In this document: one piece after another, positions 12,026-23,076 of the stretch
Position numbering within the stretch: position 1 is the stretch's first letter
How the letters are laid out: every line of letters starts with the position of its first letter
Assembly: GCA_017979445.1 (NCBI GenBank)
Contig: CM030715.1
Location: 12,020,187 to 12,084,186 of the forward strand
Length of the DNA: 64,000 nucleotides
Reading direction: 5' to 3'
From: Akebia trifoliata
Taxonomy: Eukaryota > Streptophyta > Magnoliopsida > Ranunculales > Lardizabalaceae
Program-made: the position numbers and the translations under genes
The notes under the pieces: model-generated
What the model was told of the DNA's origin: nothing
Databases searched by the model: none
The model's input: only the letters and a program-made list of their open reading frames with translations

Positions 12026-14039
12026 ATGGTTAGAACCCAAGGAAGATATTCAAAGCCCGATGTATCTGGACCAAGTACCGAAGAACATCAGAAAGAATCA
12101 ATTCCTGGAGGTCCAGTGGATCCTTCACTACTACGAACTTTTAGGACGCACAAAGCATTTTTTATTTGGCAATCGCAAGTAAGTTCTTCATTAACACTTC
12201 AATTATTTGATATAACTAGTTATCAGGCAATTTTTTTTTCTTATGTTCGTTATGTAATCATTTGTAGGCAAGTGATGCCCTCACTATCTTTAATCATTCA
12301 AAGAAGTTGGATGATTGGGACTTCGAGATTGAGACACCGACTTTTCAACAAAAAGTTCAAGATTTGGGTCTTTTAAACCTTGCTAGGTTCAAATATCATT
12401 CTTTGAATAAGACGCTATTGACTGCCTTTATTGAGAGATGGCAGCCTGAAATCAATACCTTTCATCTCCCATTCGGTGAGATGACTATTACTCTAGATGA
12501 CGTAGACCAGATATTAGGTATTCCAATTACTGGTCAGTCAATCTTTTTGAGGCCATTATTAGGTGAAGCGGCTAGACATTTAGTGGTTGAGACTTTGGAT
12601 CTTCAACTTGAAGAGGTGGCGGCTGAAATGCACCTTAATAGGGGCCACACGGTTTCTATGAATTGGTTAATTCAGAATTTTAAAGGGTACAGTTACACTG
12701 CAACCCAACAAGAATTAGATAGTGTGGTTAGAAGATATCTGTTATATGTTTTGGGATGCACAATCTTTGCTGATAAAACTGGGAAGACGGTATTTGCGAA
12801 ATACCTTACATTATTACGGAACGTTCAAAACGTCAAGGATTTCTCTTGGGGGACAGCTTTACTTGCAATTTTGTATAGACAACTAGGGTGCGCATCAAAA
12901 AAAGATGTGACACAGATAACGGGATATCTTCCATTGTTGCAGGTATGCGTAGATTAGATCTTGTTTTGTTATTAATTTGATGTATATATAATAACAAGTT
13001 TGTATTTTCATTTGCAGGCATGGATTTATGAGCATTTCCCACAATTCCAAGTGGGTTTGAATAATGATTAGAAGGTTGGTGACCCCCGTATCAAGTGGTG
13101 GAAACCAACTTCTATAAATATTGTTTCTACCGACGAACTTCAACGCTTACGTGAGACCATAGATGATATGGTCAAGGAAGAGGTAAGCATTTTATCCAAT
13201 TTTCTATAATATAATGAGCTTTAATTATGTTTAATCTAATTTATATGCTTAGCAGGTGATCTGGGACCCATACAGGGAGGACAGACGATACACTCCAATT
13301 AACCCAGTCACGTTCTACAATGGTTGTCCAAGGGCGGACAACGTCGTTGAACCTTACCACTCGGTAAGGTGTCTTCGACAGTTTGGCTATATCCAAACCA
13401 TCCCTCCCTACCCGATACGCCCGACCTACGAACAAAGGGGCCTCAATGTACTCGCGTATTGGGTAGAGTACAAATTTAGGGAGGAACACTGGAAGAATTG
13501 GTTCAAGCATGTTTGCAAATTAAAACATTTGGGAGCAAGTGTAATTTCTCCATGGGATGCAGAATCGACTTACCAACAATGGTTCACAAACATTTCCCAT
13601 ACGATTGTCCAGAACCCGGACAATTGCATTGGACTTGTAAAACGACAAAATCAATCTTCTAGAGCGTCGGTCCCCGAGGACGTGGCTAAAATGGTAATTT
13701 CATAGTCTATAGATATATATCTAATTTTACATATTTCAATCAAACTTGTGCCTTATTATTTACTCATTTTTACAATATTAATTAGTATATATGTATGTGG
13801 GTTAGGTTGAGATGAAAAACAAAGCGTTGGGTCTACTATAGGAATCCATTTCCTTAGGGCCCAACCAAGAAGCGGAGACATTGTTGTTGCGCCAAAGGGA
13901 AGTGTACAAAATTCTACATCCACAACAACGGTCTCCATCTCCTCCAGTAGCAGATGATGAAGCCCATTATGCAATGAACGAAAGAGCCCGAAAAGGGAAG
14001 GGGCCTGCCCAACCGAGTAGAAAAACTAGGAGGAGTTAG
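12026..14039 (+). pseudogene. Plant mobile domain (MAIN-like) gene, copy 2, two nonsense codons
   Basis: Exons 12,026-12,178, 12,268-12,942, 13,018-13,182, 13,256-13,693 and 13,806-14,039 join in phase 0 at GT/AG junctions and would give about 555 codons. The start ATG (MVRTQGRYSKP) lies at the same place as in copy 1. Exon 2 holds the plant mobile domain (PF10536 type): FERWQPE-like helix, FHLPFGEMTIT, LDDVDQILGIPITGQS and WGTALLAILYRQLGC. Exon 4 carries WDPYRED and a tryptophan-rich segment (EEHWKNWFKHV). The tail is basic (ERARKGKG, SRKTRRS). In-frame TAG codons occur at 13,069-13,071 (copy 1 has Tyr) and 13,839-13,841 (copy 1 has Lys), so exons 1-2 and the start of exon 3 are intact but full length is lost. 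It lies inverted about 10 kb from copy 1. The 46-bp palindromic array follows 1.3 kb downstream. Confidence 0.88.
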
Positions 14040-15329
14040 TTAGATTTATTCTATTTTGCTTAATTTATATTTTTATATGAATACAATGGATCCTTTATGA
14101 GAAATGGGGTGTACAATTGTATTGTAATAAGGTGTACATGTGAATCGTAGTGATAGAACTAAGTTGTATTTTGTTTTGTGTACCGAATGTGAAGATAAAT
14201 GACGAGTTTCAAGTATGATATGTATACATTGGTACTAAATTAAACCTTTTAATACTTACAGGTAATGTGGAAAAGGATGAGGGCGATCGTGATGTCAATA
14301 TTAGATAAAGAAAATTGAAGGTGAGTCGCTTTGATTGTTTAATATTCACAATAAGATTTAAAAGTATTTTATAAATGTATAACTTTTCTTATGTGGTCCT
14401 TGTGATATGGAAAGTGAAACGAAATATCCGAAAAGTTTGGCATCACGACGACCCGGGAGTACCTCAGAGAACGACATGTCAATATGAAAGAAAACATCCC
14501 AACGACAAAATGTGTCATTTCGAACTCGGGCTGCAACGTTGGGCAGAGTTAAAAGAAATCGACGAAACGACAATAAAGAAGTAATTGAGTTGTCGTCAGG
14601 TAAACAAATATAAAATCCAATTTACTATACGTTGGTGAATTATGAAAGGTGGAATCATTCAAATACTCATTGCTTCATATATTAAAGCAATATAACTATC
14701 GTCTTTTAATTATAATATTCTTGCCATATTGTGTATAGATTCAGATATTTGAGATGCGTATAACTAGCAGACAAAACACAAGATATTAAGGTATTGTTCT
14801 GACATTGCACCCTGACTCTATTGTTTTTATATCATCAATGTTAGTGGAGAAGATTAAAAGAATGATTTTTCTTAGACTCATATACTCAATCACTCATTGG
14901 GTGATAGCAATAATGACTTTGTTGGGAACTTAGATTTTTTATTTTTTCCTCTGTGGGTTTGTGAGAATTTTGGGATTTGGGTTGTGTTGAGATCTGTGTT
15001 TTGTTGTAATTTATTGAAGATTACTTTTAGGTTTTTAGTAGAAGAGAAGAAAAGTTGAAGAATACCTATTTCTTAATACTTGCTATCAATTAATTGTATC
15101 TTTGCTATTACCTTCTTTTCTTACAAACTGTGTAGTTGCTCTAATTTTAGTCATTTGTTCATATTTTAACCATTGAAAAGGAGATTTAATCATTTGACAA
15201 ATTCTGAGTTCTCATGTGACATTAGAGGCACTCCATTCAAATCAAATAAAGATAATTTGTTTCACTCATAGACATAGGTATTATTACTATACAAAGTGGA
15301 TTTTGGATCCAATGCTGAAAATCATGCTT
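14040..15329. other. Downstream region of PMD copy 2, no clear gene
   Basis: 14,040-14,240 matches the region downstream of copy 1 (1-200 of the window, inverted), ending in GTATACATTGGTACTAAATT. Around 14,410-14,600 two frames are open, one of them basic and ending EVIELSSGKQI. This could be part of a further 3' exon, but I cannot place splice sites with confidence. The rest is AT-rich with no features seen. Confidence 0.4.
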
Positions 15330-16370
15330 CTGACATTAAAGAATATATTTCTGATTTAATGTCAGAAGGTGCCTTCTGACATTGAAAAATTTACTTCTGA
15401 TCTAATGTCAAAAGGTGCCTTCTGACATTGTCTATAATACTTCTGATCTAATGTCAGAAGGTGCCTTCTGACATTGAAGAATTTACTTCTGATCTAATGT
15501 CAGAAGGTGCCTTCTAACATTGAAGAATTTACTTCTGATCTAATATCAAAAGGCACCTTTTGACATTGTCTATAATACTTCTGATCTAATGTCAGAAGGT
15601 GCCTTCTGATATCGTCTATAATACTTCTGACCTAATGTCAGAAGGTGTCTTCTGACATTAAAGAATTTACTTTTGATCTAATGTCAAGAGGTACCTTTTG
15701 ACATTGTCTATAATATTTCTGATCTAATGTCAAGAGGCACCTTTTGATATTGTCTATAATACTTCTGATCTAATGTCAGAAGGTGCCTTCTGACATTGTC
15801 TATAATACTTCTGATATAATGTTAGAAGGTGCCTTCTGACATTAAAGAATTTATTTCTGATCTAATGTCAGAAGGTGCCTTCTAACATTGAAGAATTTAC
15901 TTCTAATCTAATGTCAAGAGGCACCTTTTGACATTGTCTATAATACTTCTGATCTAATGTCAGAAGGTGCCTTCTGACATTAAAGAATTTATTTCTTATC
16001 TAATGTCAGAAGGTGCCTTCTGACATTGACTATAGTACTTCTGATCTAATGTGAAAAGGTACCTTCTGATATTGAAGATTTACTTCTGATCTAATGTCAA
16101 TAGGCACCTTTTGATATTGACTATAATACTTCTGATCTAATGTCAAGAGGCACCTTATGACATTCATTATAATACTTCTGATCTAATGTCTATATTACTT
16201 CTGTCAAAACGTGCCTTCTGACATTAAAGAATTTAGGAGCCTTTTGACATTGACTAAAATACTTCGGATCTCATGTCAAAAGGCGACTTATAAACTTTTT
16301 AAAATTAATAAATTATATATATACGTATGATCTAATGTCGGAAGGCTCCTTTTGACATTGACTAAAATAC
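15330..16370. repeat. 46-bp palindromic tandem array 1
   Basis: About 18-20 units repeat at exactly 46 bp over 15,361-16,190 (anchor positions 15,361, 15,407, 15,453, 15,499 and so on) and degenerate after that. Each unit holds a perfect palindrome, AATGTCAGAAGG and CCTTCTGACATT separated by TG, joined by an alternating linker (GAAGAATTTACTTCTGATCT or GTCTATAATACTTCTGATCT). Mutations such as AAAAGG/CCTTTT are often matched on both arms. The same unit in reverse orientation forms the arrays at 41,910 and 48,875, which flank a MULE transposase. It has no ORF and is not a CRISPR array. Confidence 0.92.
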
Positions 16371-17470
16371 ATGACTTCATAATAACATAAAATAGTGTTA
16401 TTTGCCAATTGTTAGAACTCACTCATCTTATTAATTAATAAAGTTATTTTTATAAGTGAACTGACTCATCTTCTTTAATATTTTGATGCAGATTTGTACT
16501 ATGTGGATGCTGAACTTTAATTTTCATATATAACTATTGTTTATACTTCTACGTGAGATCAAACATAAGTGGATTCATCCACATATAGTTGTTTATATTT
16601 ACTACAATGTTTCTTGTACTACATTTCTTTTGTATGCTTGATTATAATACTTCTGATCGGTTAAATGTTTGTTATATGGATATGTTATGTATATACCATT
16701 CTGAGTTTGATTATACATGATTGGATTCATGCACATATACTTGTTTATATTTACTATATGAACGTGTTATGTATATACCATTCTGGGTTTGATTATACAG
16801 ATTTGTACTATGTGGATGCTCAACTTCAATTTTCGTATATAACTATTATTTATACTTCTATGTGGGATCAAACATGAGTGGATTCATGCACATATAGTTG
16901 TTTATATTTACTACAATGTGCTTATACTACATTTCTTTTGTATGTTTGACTATAATATTTCTGATCGTTTAAATGTTTGTTATATGGATGTGTTATATAT
17001 ATACCATTCTGGGTTTGACTATGCAGGTATTATGTTTATAAAAAAATTAAATGTGTCCATATTTAAGAGGAGATGTTGTTGAAATTTTTATAGGATTATA
17101 AATTATAAAAATTCAAAATTTATAATTATAAATATTATATATATATATATAACATATGATCTAATGTCGAAAGTCCCTACGTACATTGACAAAAATATAT
17201 GACTTGATAAGTACATGAAATAGTGTTATTTGGCAATTGTTAGAACTCACTCATCTTATTAATTAATAAAGTTATTTTTTATAAGTGAACTGACTCATCT
17301 TATTTAATTGTTTGATGCAGATTTGTACTATGTGGATGCTCAACTTCAATTTTCATATATAACTATTTGTTATACTTCTACGTGGGATTAAACATGAGTG
17401 GATTCATGCACATATACTTTGTTACAATGTGCTTATACTACATTTCCTTTGTATGCTTGAGACCATGGGA
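16330..17470. repeat. Degenerate segmental duplication downstream of array 1
   Basis: The block from about 16,330 (a TCTAATGTCGGAAGG palindrome remnant, then AATAGTGTTATTTG and AACTCACTCATCTTATT) recurs from about 17,160. GATTTGTACTATGTGGATGC occurs at 16,491, 16,800 and 17,320, each followed by CAACTTCAATTTTC-like sequence and a GGATTCATGCACATATA phrase. So units of about 310-520 bp were duplicated at least twice, each time alongside a palindrome remnant. No coding capacity is seen. Confidence 0.75.
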
Positions 17471-17520
17471 GAGAGGTCTTTAGTGCTTTTGATAATATTT
17501 ATTAATTGGTACTATATAAT

Positions 17521-17920
17521 GATTACTGCCTTTAATGAAGAAAAGAAATATGTAACTTTATTCCATATATGACAGTATTTTTGGGTATATTTTAAAATGG
17601 GATTACTGCCTTTAATGAAGAAAAGAAATATGTAATTTTATTCTATATATGACAGTATTTTTAAGTATATTTTGGAATGGGATTACTGCCTTTAATGAAG
17701 AAAAGAAATATGTAACTTTATTTCATATATGACAGTATTTTTGAGTATCTTTTGGAATGGGATTACTGCCTTTAATGAAGAAAAGAAATATGTAACTTTA
17801 TTCTATATATGACAGTATTTTTGAGTATATTTTGGAATGGGATTACTACCTTTAATGAAGAAAAGAAATATGTAACTTTATTCCATATATGACAGTATTT
17901 TTGGGTATCTTTTGGAATGA
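17521..17920. repeat. 80-bp tandem repeat x 5
   Basis: Units start at 17,521, 17,601, 17,681, 17,761 and 17,841 with GATTACTGCCTTTAATGAAG and are nearly identical. A TA microsatellite follows at once. Confidence 0.95.
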
Positions 17921-17954
17921 AAAACATTCTTTGCATATACCTTTGGGGATTACA

Positions 17955-17957
<3 letters not shown>

Positions 17958-18022
<65 letters not shown>
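17958..18022. repeat. (TA)n microsatellite, about 32 units
   Basis: An uninterrupted alternating TA run. Apparent frames across it (poly Tyr-Ile) are artefacts. Confidence 0.97.
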
Positions 18023-18026
<4 letters not shown>

Positions 18027-20190
18027 TGTGGCATATTCTCTTATACGGTTTTAAATTGTACAAGGATTCTAATCTGGTTTGAAAGATTATATTTTTAAAG
18101 ACTCTAAACTAATGTACCATTAGTTTTATGGTTATGCATCATCTTTAAGTAACTTATATTGAAGTTAATCCAAATAAAATAAAAAGAAAGGAACTCATGT
18201 CTCTTTTTCAAATTTGACAATAAAAGTTTGCAGTTGACAAATTTTTTTGCAAAAATATTGAAAAACTTTCCAAAGAAATTTTGTAATTATTTTCCTCAAT
18301 ATTTATAGACTACTACAAAGCATAGAAGGAGAGTTATGAGACTGAATGTTTAGAGTTATTCAATATTTAAATATAGACCAACTTTCCCTACTAACGAGTT
18401 GGACCCAGATTGTCCCACAAGTTCTTAGAAATTCTCAAATAGCCTATGGGCACCCCCACATAAGTTGATGGAAAACACAATTAATTTTTTGTAATAACTA
18501 ATACCATCTTTGAGCTCGTACTTCGTAGAGAACACATTATTTTTCTAACTAATTTTGCATGGCATGTCATACTTTTGCCACTGAAAATCAACAATTTACT
18601 TATTTTTTTAAATAATTTTTCATGGCATGTCATACTTTTGCCACTGAAAATCAACAATTGACCCATCGGGTAGGCATTGAACAAAATGAAGATGAATAGT
18701 CTACCCCTCTTTACTATCCAATATATAATAAGACACGTGTAAATCAAGATAAAATGCATAATAATATATTGATTGGTCTAACCAGTCCTTTTAAATGGAC
18801 TTAACAAGGGACTATTTTGACCATCTATTACAAACCTTAAAACAAGTATGTATAGATTAATATACATATAAAAAAAATTTATAATGATAACTACAACAGT
18901 AGCCCCCATTCCGCTTCACGTTGTATTGGTAACTTGGGTAATAGATTAGATGATCAAAGAACAATCTTTAAAATGCACCTATATATCCCTGGTCTCCTTG
19001 GTTCTTGCCTTAGAAAATAAAATAAATGGTCATATTTGTATGTTTTGGAATTTGCTATTACAATAAATAACGCGAGCCATATAAATTGCGTTAATGTTTG
19101 CATTTAAACTTGAAGATATACAAAGTATTTCACTTGAAGCTACAAAAGATTTGTATACCAAGTAAAACCTTCATATTGATATTCACTTTCCAATATCAAT
19201 ATCAACTACTTAAAGGATCAAAGAACACAATTTAGTCTTTTGATAGTTATTAATATAATAATTTTATCAACGTTTAATAGAGAATAATTAGCAATTAAAA
19301 AGATGACATTCCACAAAGGACTTGAATCTCAAACAACACAATTGCACATTGAATAACATACCTCAGATTTTATGAAAAGTTATCATCTAATGTTAAAAGG
19401 CTCAAAATATGCATATCATTGACTAAATAACAAGAACCTTCATATGAATTTCTAGGCAGGAGGACATAACAATCTAATATTCCATTGATCAGATGGCTAT
19501 AACCATTGGACATAGTCAACCTCGTAAATGAACAACTCAATGCCATGTTAAAATCAACTCAACATATACTTACTAGGGACTATGACCAAAAGCAGCACAA
19601 ACCAAAACTAACTCTTATCGTAACATCTCTTGATGCAACCCAACAAATTCTCAAGGAAAGAAGTGTCATAAAATGAAAAAAAAATCACAAGATTGCAACA
19701 TATCATTCAATGAATAATTTATATATGTGCAAGTAATAGACAACACAAAATGTGAGGGTCATTCGAACACAAGTACCTACTAAAAGAAGGTTACCATATA
19801 ATGGAAATCAAGTTAAATAACAAAATGCATTTCAACATCTCTATCAAAATTCTTCTCAATTTAGTATATAAATAAACCACGATTAACATGACAATGACAA
19901 TCGATTCTTCTTGCCAAGAAATTTCCATACATTTTCTAAAAAATGTAGATACAGATGACGGGTCGACTGGATACAAATTTGCAAGAATCAATGTTTTGCA
20001 AGAATCAATGATCAAGGATAAAATATCCCAAAGAGACTAAAAAATTTCTCGAAATGTACGAAGGGATCTTATATGAGAAATGATCATCTTTCTATTGTAC
20101 CTGAGATGTTTATATAAATCATTTTGATATAAAAAAATAACTTTTTTTTAAATGTATTTTTAGCAGGATACTTGTGACATTGCCTTTTTT
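18023..20190. other. AT-rich non-coding stretch
   Basis: No domain, RNA gene or element end is recognised. It contains one direct duplication of about 62 bp (CATGGCATGTCATACTTTTG at 18,559 and 18,621). Confidence 0.4.
18559..18660. repeat. Direct duplication of about 62 bp
   Basis: The two copies share CATGGCATGTCATACTTTTG followed by CCACTGAAAATCAACAATT. Confidence 0.8.
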
Positions 20191-20560
20191 CATGCTTGAA
20201 GCTACATATTCCAATTTTATCACAAAATTCACAAATTTCAATTGCCTAAACCAATGTGTCATAGATGTCAACTCAAGTCATTCACTCAGATTTACACAGA
20301 TCTTTGGAAATACTTTTTTCCTGAGAATTTATAAAATAATTAATATGTCACTGATGTCAAGTAAAGTAATTCACTCACTTAGATTTACACATCTTTCAAA
20401 AATTTAATTTCTCAAAATTTTACAAAAGAATCAATGTGTCACAGATATCAAGTCAAGTCATTCAATCACTTAGATTTACACAGATCTTTTGTAAAAATAA
20501 TTTTGCAAAACTAGACAAAATATTTAATGTGGCACGGATGTCAAGTGAAGTCATTATATC
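20190..20560. repeat. About 91-bp tandem repeat upstream of a TATA box
   Basis: AATGTGTCA-type starts at 20,252, 20,342, 20,433 and 20,526 are each followed by GATGTCAAGTCAAGTCATTC, then TTAGATTTACACAGATC. The array ends about 65 bp before the TATA box of the small gene, so it may be part of its promoter. Confidence 0.75.
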
Positions 20561-20624
20561 TTATTTTTTATATTATTCATGTATTGAATAAAATAAGGCT
20601 TTATAATAAATGAGCCTAAGATTC

Positions 20625-20632
20625 TATAAATA
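20625..20632 (+). promoter_or_regulatory. TATA box of the small gene at 20,684
   Basis: TATAAATA sits 52 bp before the start codon, a normal plant TATA-to-ATG layout with a short leader. Its only support is position and match. Confidence 0.5.
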
Positions 20633-20683
20633 GGAAGGTGATTTTACCCAAAAAATACAAACACCTTCGAAGTTATTTTTATA

Positions 20684-21130
20684 ATGGAATATGAGTTCTA
20701 ACATGGCAAATATGCAATCAATGAGGCTGATGAGCTCAAACTTGATTATTACGAGCCTCAGATGTACACGAAACTTATCAAATCAATTGATAAAAATGAG
20801 AAGGCTAGGAAAAATACGTTCTGACAAGATTTACTCGATGATGGTAAGAAACTAAGGCGTATGATGAGAAGTCTGTGTATATTTATTCCGAAAAGGATAG
20901 GAGAGTATATGAGCAGGGACAACCCAGACAAATACAAAAGTGACGTTAATAGGATGTATAATGAAAATAGATGGATGTTTATCCGAAAAAGTAGACAACA
21001 AATTCTAGGATCTGATTATGCGGAACATCCAAATGTGAACTTTGATTTCATAGATGAGGTATTAGAGAGTAACAATATTTACTCTCCATATTATATGGAA
21101 AACGACATTAATCAAGATAGTAGTCCCTAG
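20684..21130 (+). pseudogene. Unrecognised small gene, about 148 codons, two in-frame stops
   Basis: One frame runs from an ATG at 20,684 to a stop at 21,128-21,130, interrupted by TAA (20,699-20,701) and TGA (20,822-20,824). The 89 codons from 20,861 onward are open. The reading is hydrophilic, charged and tyrosine-rich (NEADELKLDYYEPQMYTKL, NPDKYKSDVNRMYNENRWMF, HPNVNFDFIDEVLESNN), unlike random AT-rich translation, so I read it as a decayed real gene. I recognise no domain, signal peptide or membrane segment. A TATAAATA lies 52 bp upstream and a 91-bp repeat array upstream of that. It ends about 0.7 kb before the oppositely oriented viroplasmin-type fragment, both close to the MULE region once the large LTR element is removed. 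It could be a transposon accessory gene; that is inference. Confidence 0.5.
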
Positions 21131-21800
21131 TATGTTTGTAGGAAGATGTATGAGCGTGATATAAATGTGGATGTTTTTGTTATTTATGTGTTAAAGAATG
21201 GAATCAGAATGTTTTTGTTTTAATAAAAATTGTTGAGTACTTATCAATTATTTTTTCACTAACATGACCCAACTATTGAAATGGGAGATGAAATTTATTA
21301 ATATAACCCACTTCAACTGTTGTAATTACGTATTATTTTTTCTTGTTAATAAAGTGATAGTGACAATGCAAACCTATAACTCAAATTTAAAATCATGTTA
21401 ATTTCATTATGAAAGGTACGTGACAATGTCATAGCAATGAAAAAATGGAGAGAGGAACACAAATCACTCTTTAGATAATGTAATATGGTTTATAGAGATA
21501 AAGATTTATTCTAGTAACTCAAAAATTGTGTAAAACAGAAGGTGGTCGTATCATCATTTAAAAAAAATTCTATAAATTACCTTCTATAGAGGCATCTCAT
21601 TGAATATTATTTAACTTTTTAGGAGGGTAAAACATCTACTTATATCATTTACAACCATTTTAAACAAAAGGGAGTTGTTATTGCTCAATGACAATTTTAA
21701 AGGTTTGTTTCTAATAACATCACATTACATAAAAACCTAACAACATAACTGCTAATAAAATTATATTAATACCAACAAAAACACAAGACATCCCACAAAC
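21131..21800. other. No gene seen
   Basis: AT-rich sequence between the small plus-strand gene and the minus-strand viroplasmin-type exon. It may hold a 3' leader of one and an intron of the other. Nothing specific is visible. Confidence 0.4.
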
Positions 21801-21998
21801 CTCAAATTTGTCATTTTTCTTTTCATTCAGACAAGCACCACGAACTTGATCATTAAGAAAGTATTTTTAAGCATCTTCTAAGGTCTTAAATGACTTATAA
21901 CATGCTCCGGGATAATAATCGACATACCTATGACACTTTTCCCACGTAGAGTATATTACAGGCTTACGTCCAATAAACACGACATAGTATTTAGCCAT
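21801..21998 (-). pseudogene. RNase H1 N-terminal (viroplasmin-type) domain fragment
   Basis: Minus-strand translation from the ATG at 21,998 gives MAKYYVVFIGRKP, then TWEKCHRYV and GACYKSFKTLEDA. These are the conserved blocks of the small hybrid-binding domain found at the N-terminus of eukaryotic RNase H1 and in the plant proteins annotated caulimovirus viroplasmin (PF01693 type). A TAA at 21,867-21,869 interrupts the frame after LEDA, where family members usually continue with a helix. A donor-like GAG/GTTTGTGG lies at 21,801 and an acceptor-like TGTGCAG just upstream of the ATG, so this may be one exon of a larger gene whose rest is lost. Plants encode this domain in ordinary nuclear genes and transposons, and no other viral sequence is near, so I read it as host or transposon derived. 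Confidence 0.7.
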
Positions 21999-22485
21999 CC
22001 AAATATACCTGCACAATAATGTTAAAAATTTAAGCCATCAAAATATACATAAACATAGTAATAAGCTCATGTTTGCAAAACGCATACAAATGATTCTTCA
22101 TACTATAACAAATGATGGACCATCATAATCCAATTGATTGTTTAAACATCTTTATAATTTTACAAAATAAATCAAAATCATATACCTAAGTGATTATTTA
22201 GACATGTTCATTGACCAAAAAACATATAATTTATTTAAACATATTCATTGACCGAAAAGAAATAGATGTTCAGCCATTTATAAATTCTTAAATATTTTAA
22301 CCTATGGACAATTGAATATAATGAATAAATAAAATGTTAGAAAGATCTTGTTGACATTGAATTCATAAAAAACAACTAATTTTATCATAATAATTCATAT
22401 GGACACCTCAAGTAAAATAAAAAGATCTTTATTTCTCAAAAATATCTGTTTCTACATTTCATCCTATGGACACTTGAATACAAAT
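21999..22485. other. AT-rich spacer with a short direct repeat
   Basis: CCTATGGACAATTGAATA near 22,300 and CCTATGGACACTTGAATA near 22,463 form a direct repeat. The left flank of the outer LTR element ends at CAAAT (22,481-22,485). No gene is seen. Confidence 0.5.
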
Positions 22486-23066
22486 TGTAAAATCCTGAAT
22501 TTCTGATTTGTATCTCGAGAAAAAATAAATAGTGAAATTTTGAGAAAATCTTGAAAGTGGGACTTAGGGGTAAAACTTTAGGATGTTTCTGATCATTTTT
22601 AATAGAACCTGACCTCACCATTGGATTTAAAATGATTGAAAAACATACTTTAGCATGTAAGCACGCTCAAATGAGAGTCCGAATATAAAAGTTGTAAAAT
22701 CCTCGATTATCAGGTCGGACCAAGCTAAAATAGTGACTTTTTGTTAGAGAAAGAATTATTAATATTTAATCATACCATTGGGTTCGTAACAAAAAATTAT
22801 TGAACATGGACTATTTATTTATCATTTTTGAAGACCAGAAAGTCGAATTATCGTCAAAAATGAAAACGACATTAATTTTAGGGGTCACCTTAGGTCATAA
22901 ATGTAAATTTTTGTTAAAGATATAATTTCTAAAAATTGAATACACCATTAGATCCAGAACGAAAAATTAGGCGAAATAGAGTATTCATTCGTCATTTTTG
23001 GAATCCGGACAGTCAAATTATCATCGATCGAAATAATAGGCAAAATACCGATTTCGTCCCAAGTTT

Positions 23067-23076
23067 TATATAAATA
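23067..23076 (+). promoter_or_regulatory. Candidate LTR promoter TATA box (outer element)
   Basis: TATATAAATA is present in the same context (CGTCCCAA-TTTTATATAAATAAAAT) in four LTRs of the family, suggesting a U3 region of about 0.6 kb. No transcription evidence is available. Confidence 0.45.

Noticed and set aside
14358..14584. Coding exon downstream of PMD copy 2
   Set aside because: Two frames are open on the + strand with no splice sites I can defend, so it is noted only as a possibility in the spacer entry.
15330..16370. CRISPR-like regular repeat array
   Set aside because: The linkers are themselves repeated, not unique spacers, the period is 46 bp throughout, and the context is a plant nuclear genome.
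17852..18098. Open frames rich in Tyr-Ile
   Set aside because: They are translations of a TA microsatellite.
21801..21998. Integrated plant virus sequence
   Set aside because: Only the RNase H1-type domain is present, which plants encode themselves; no other viral gene or repeat is nearby.
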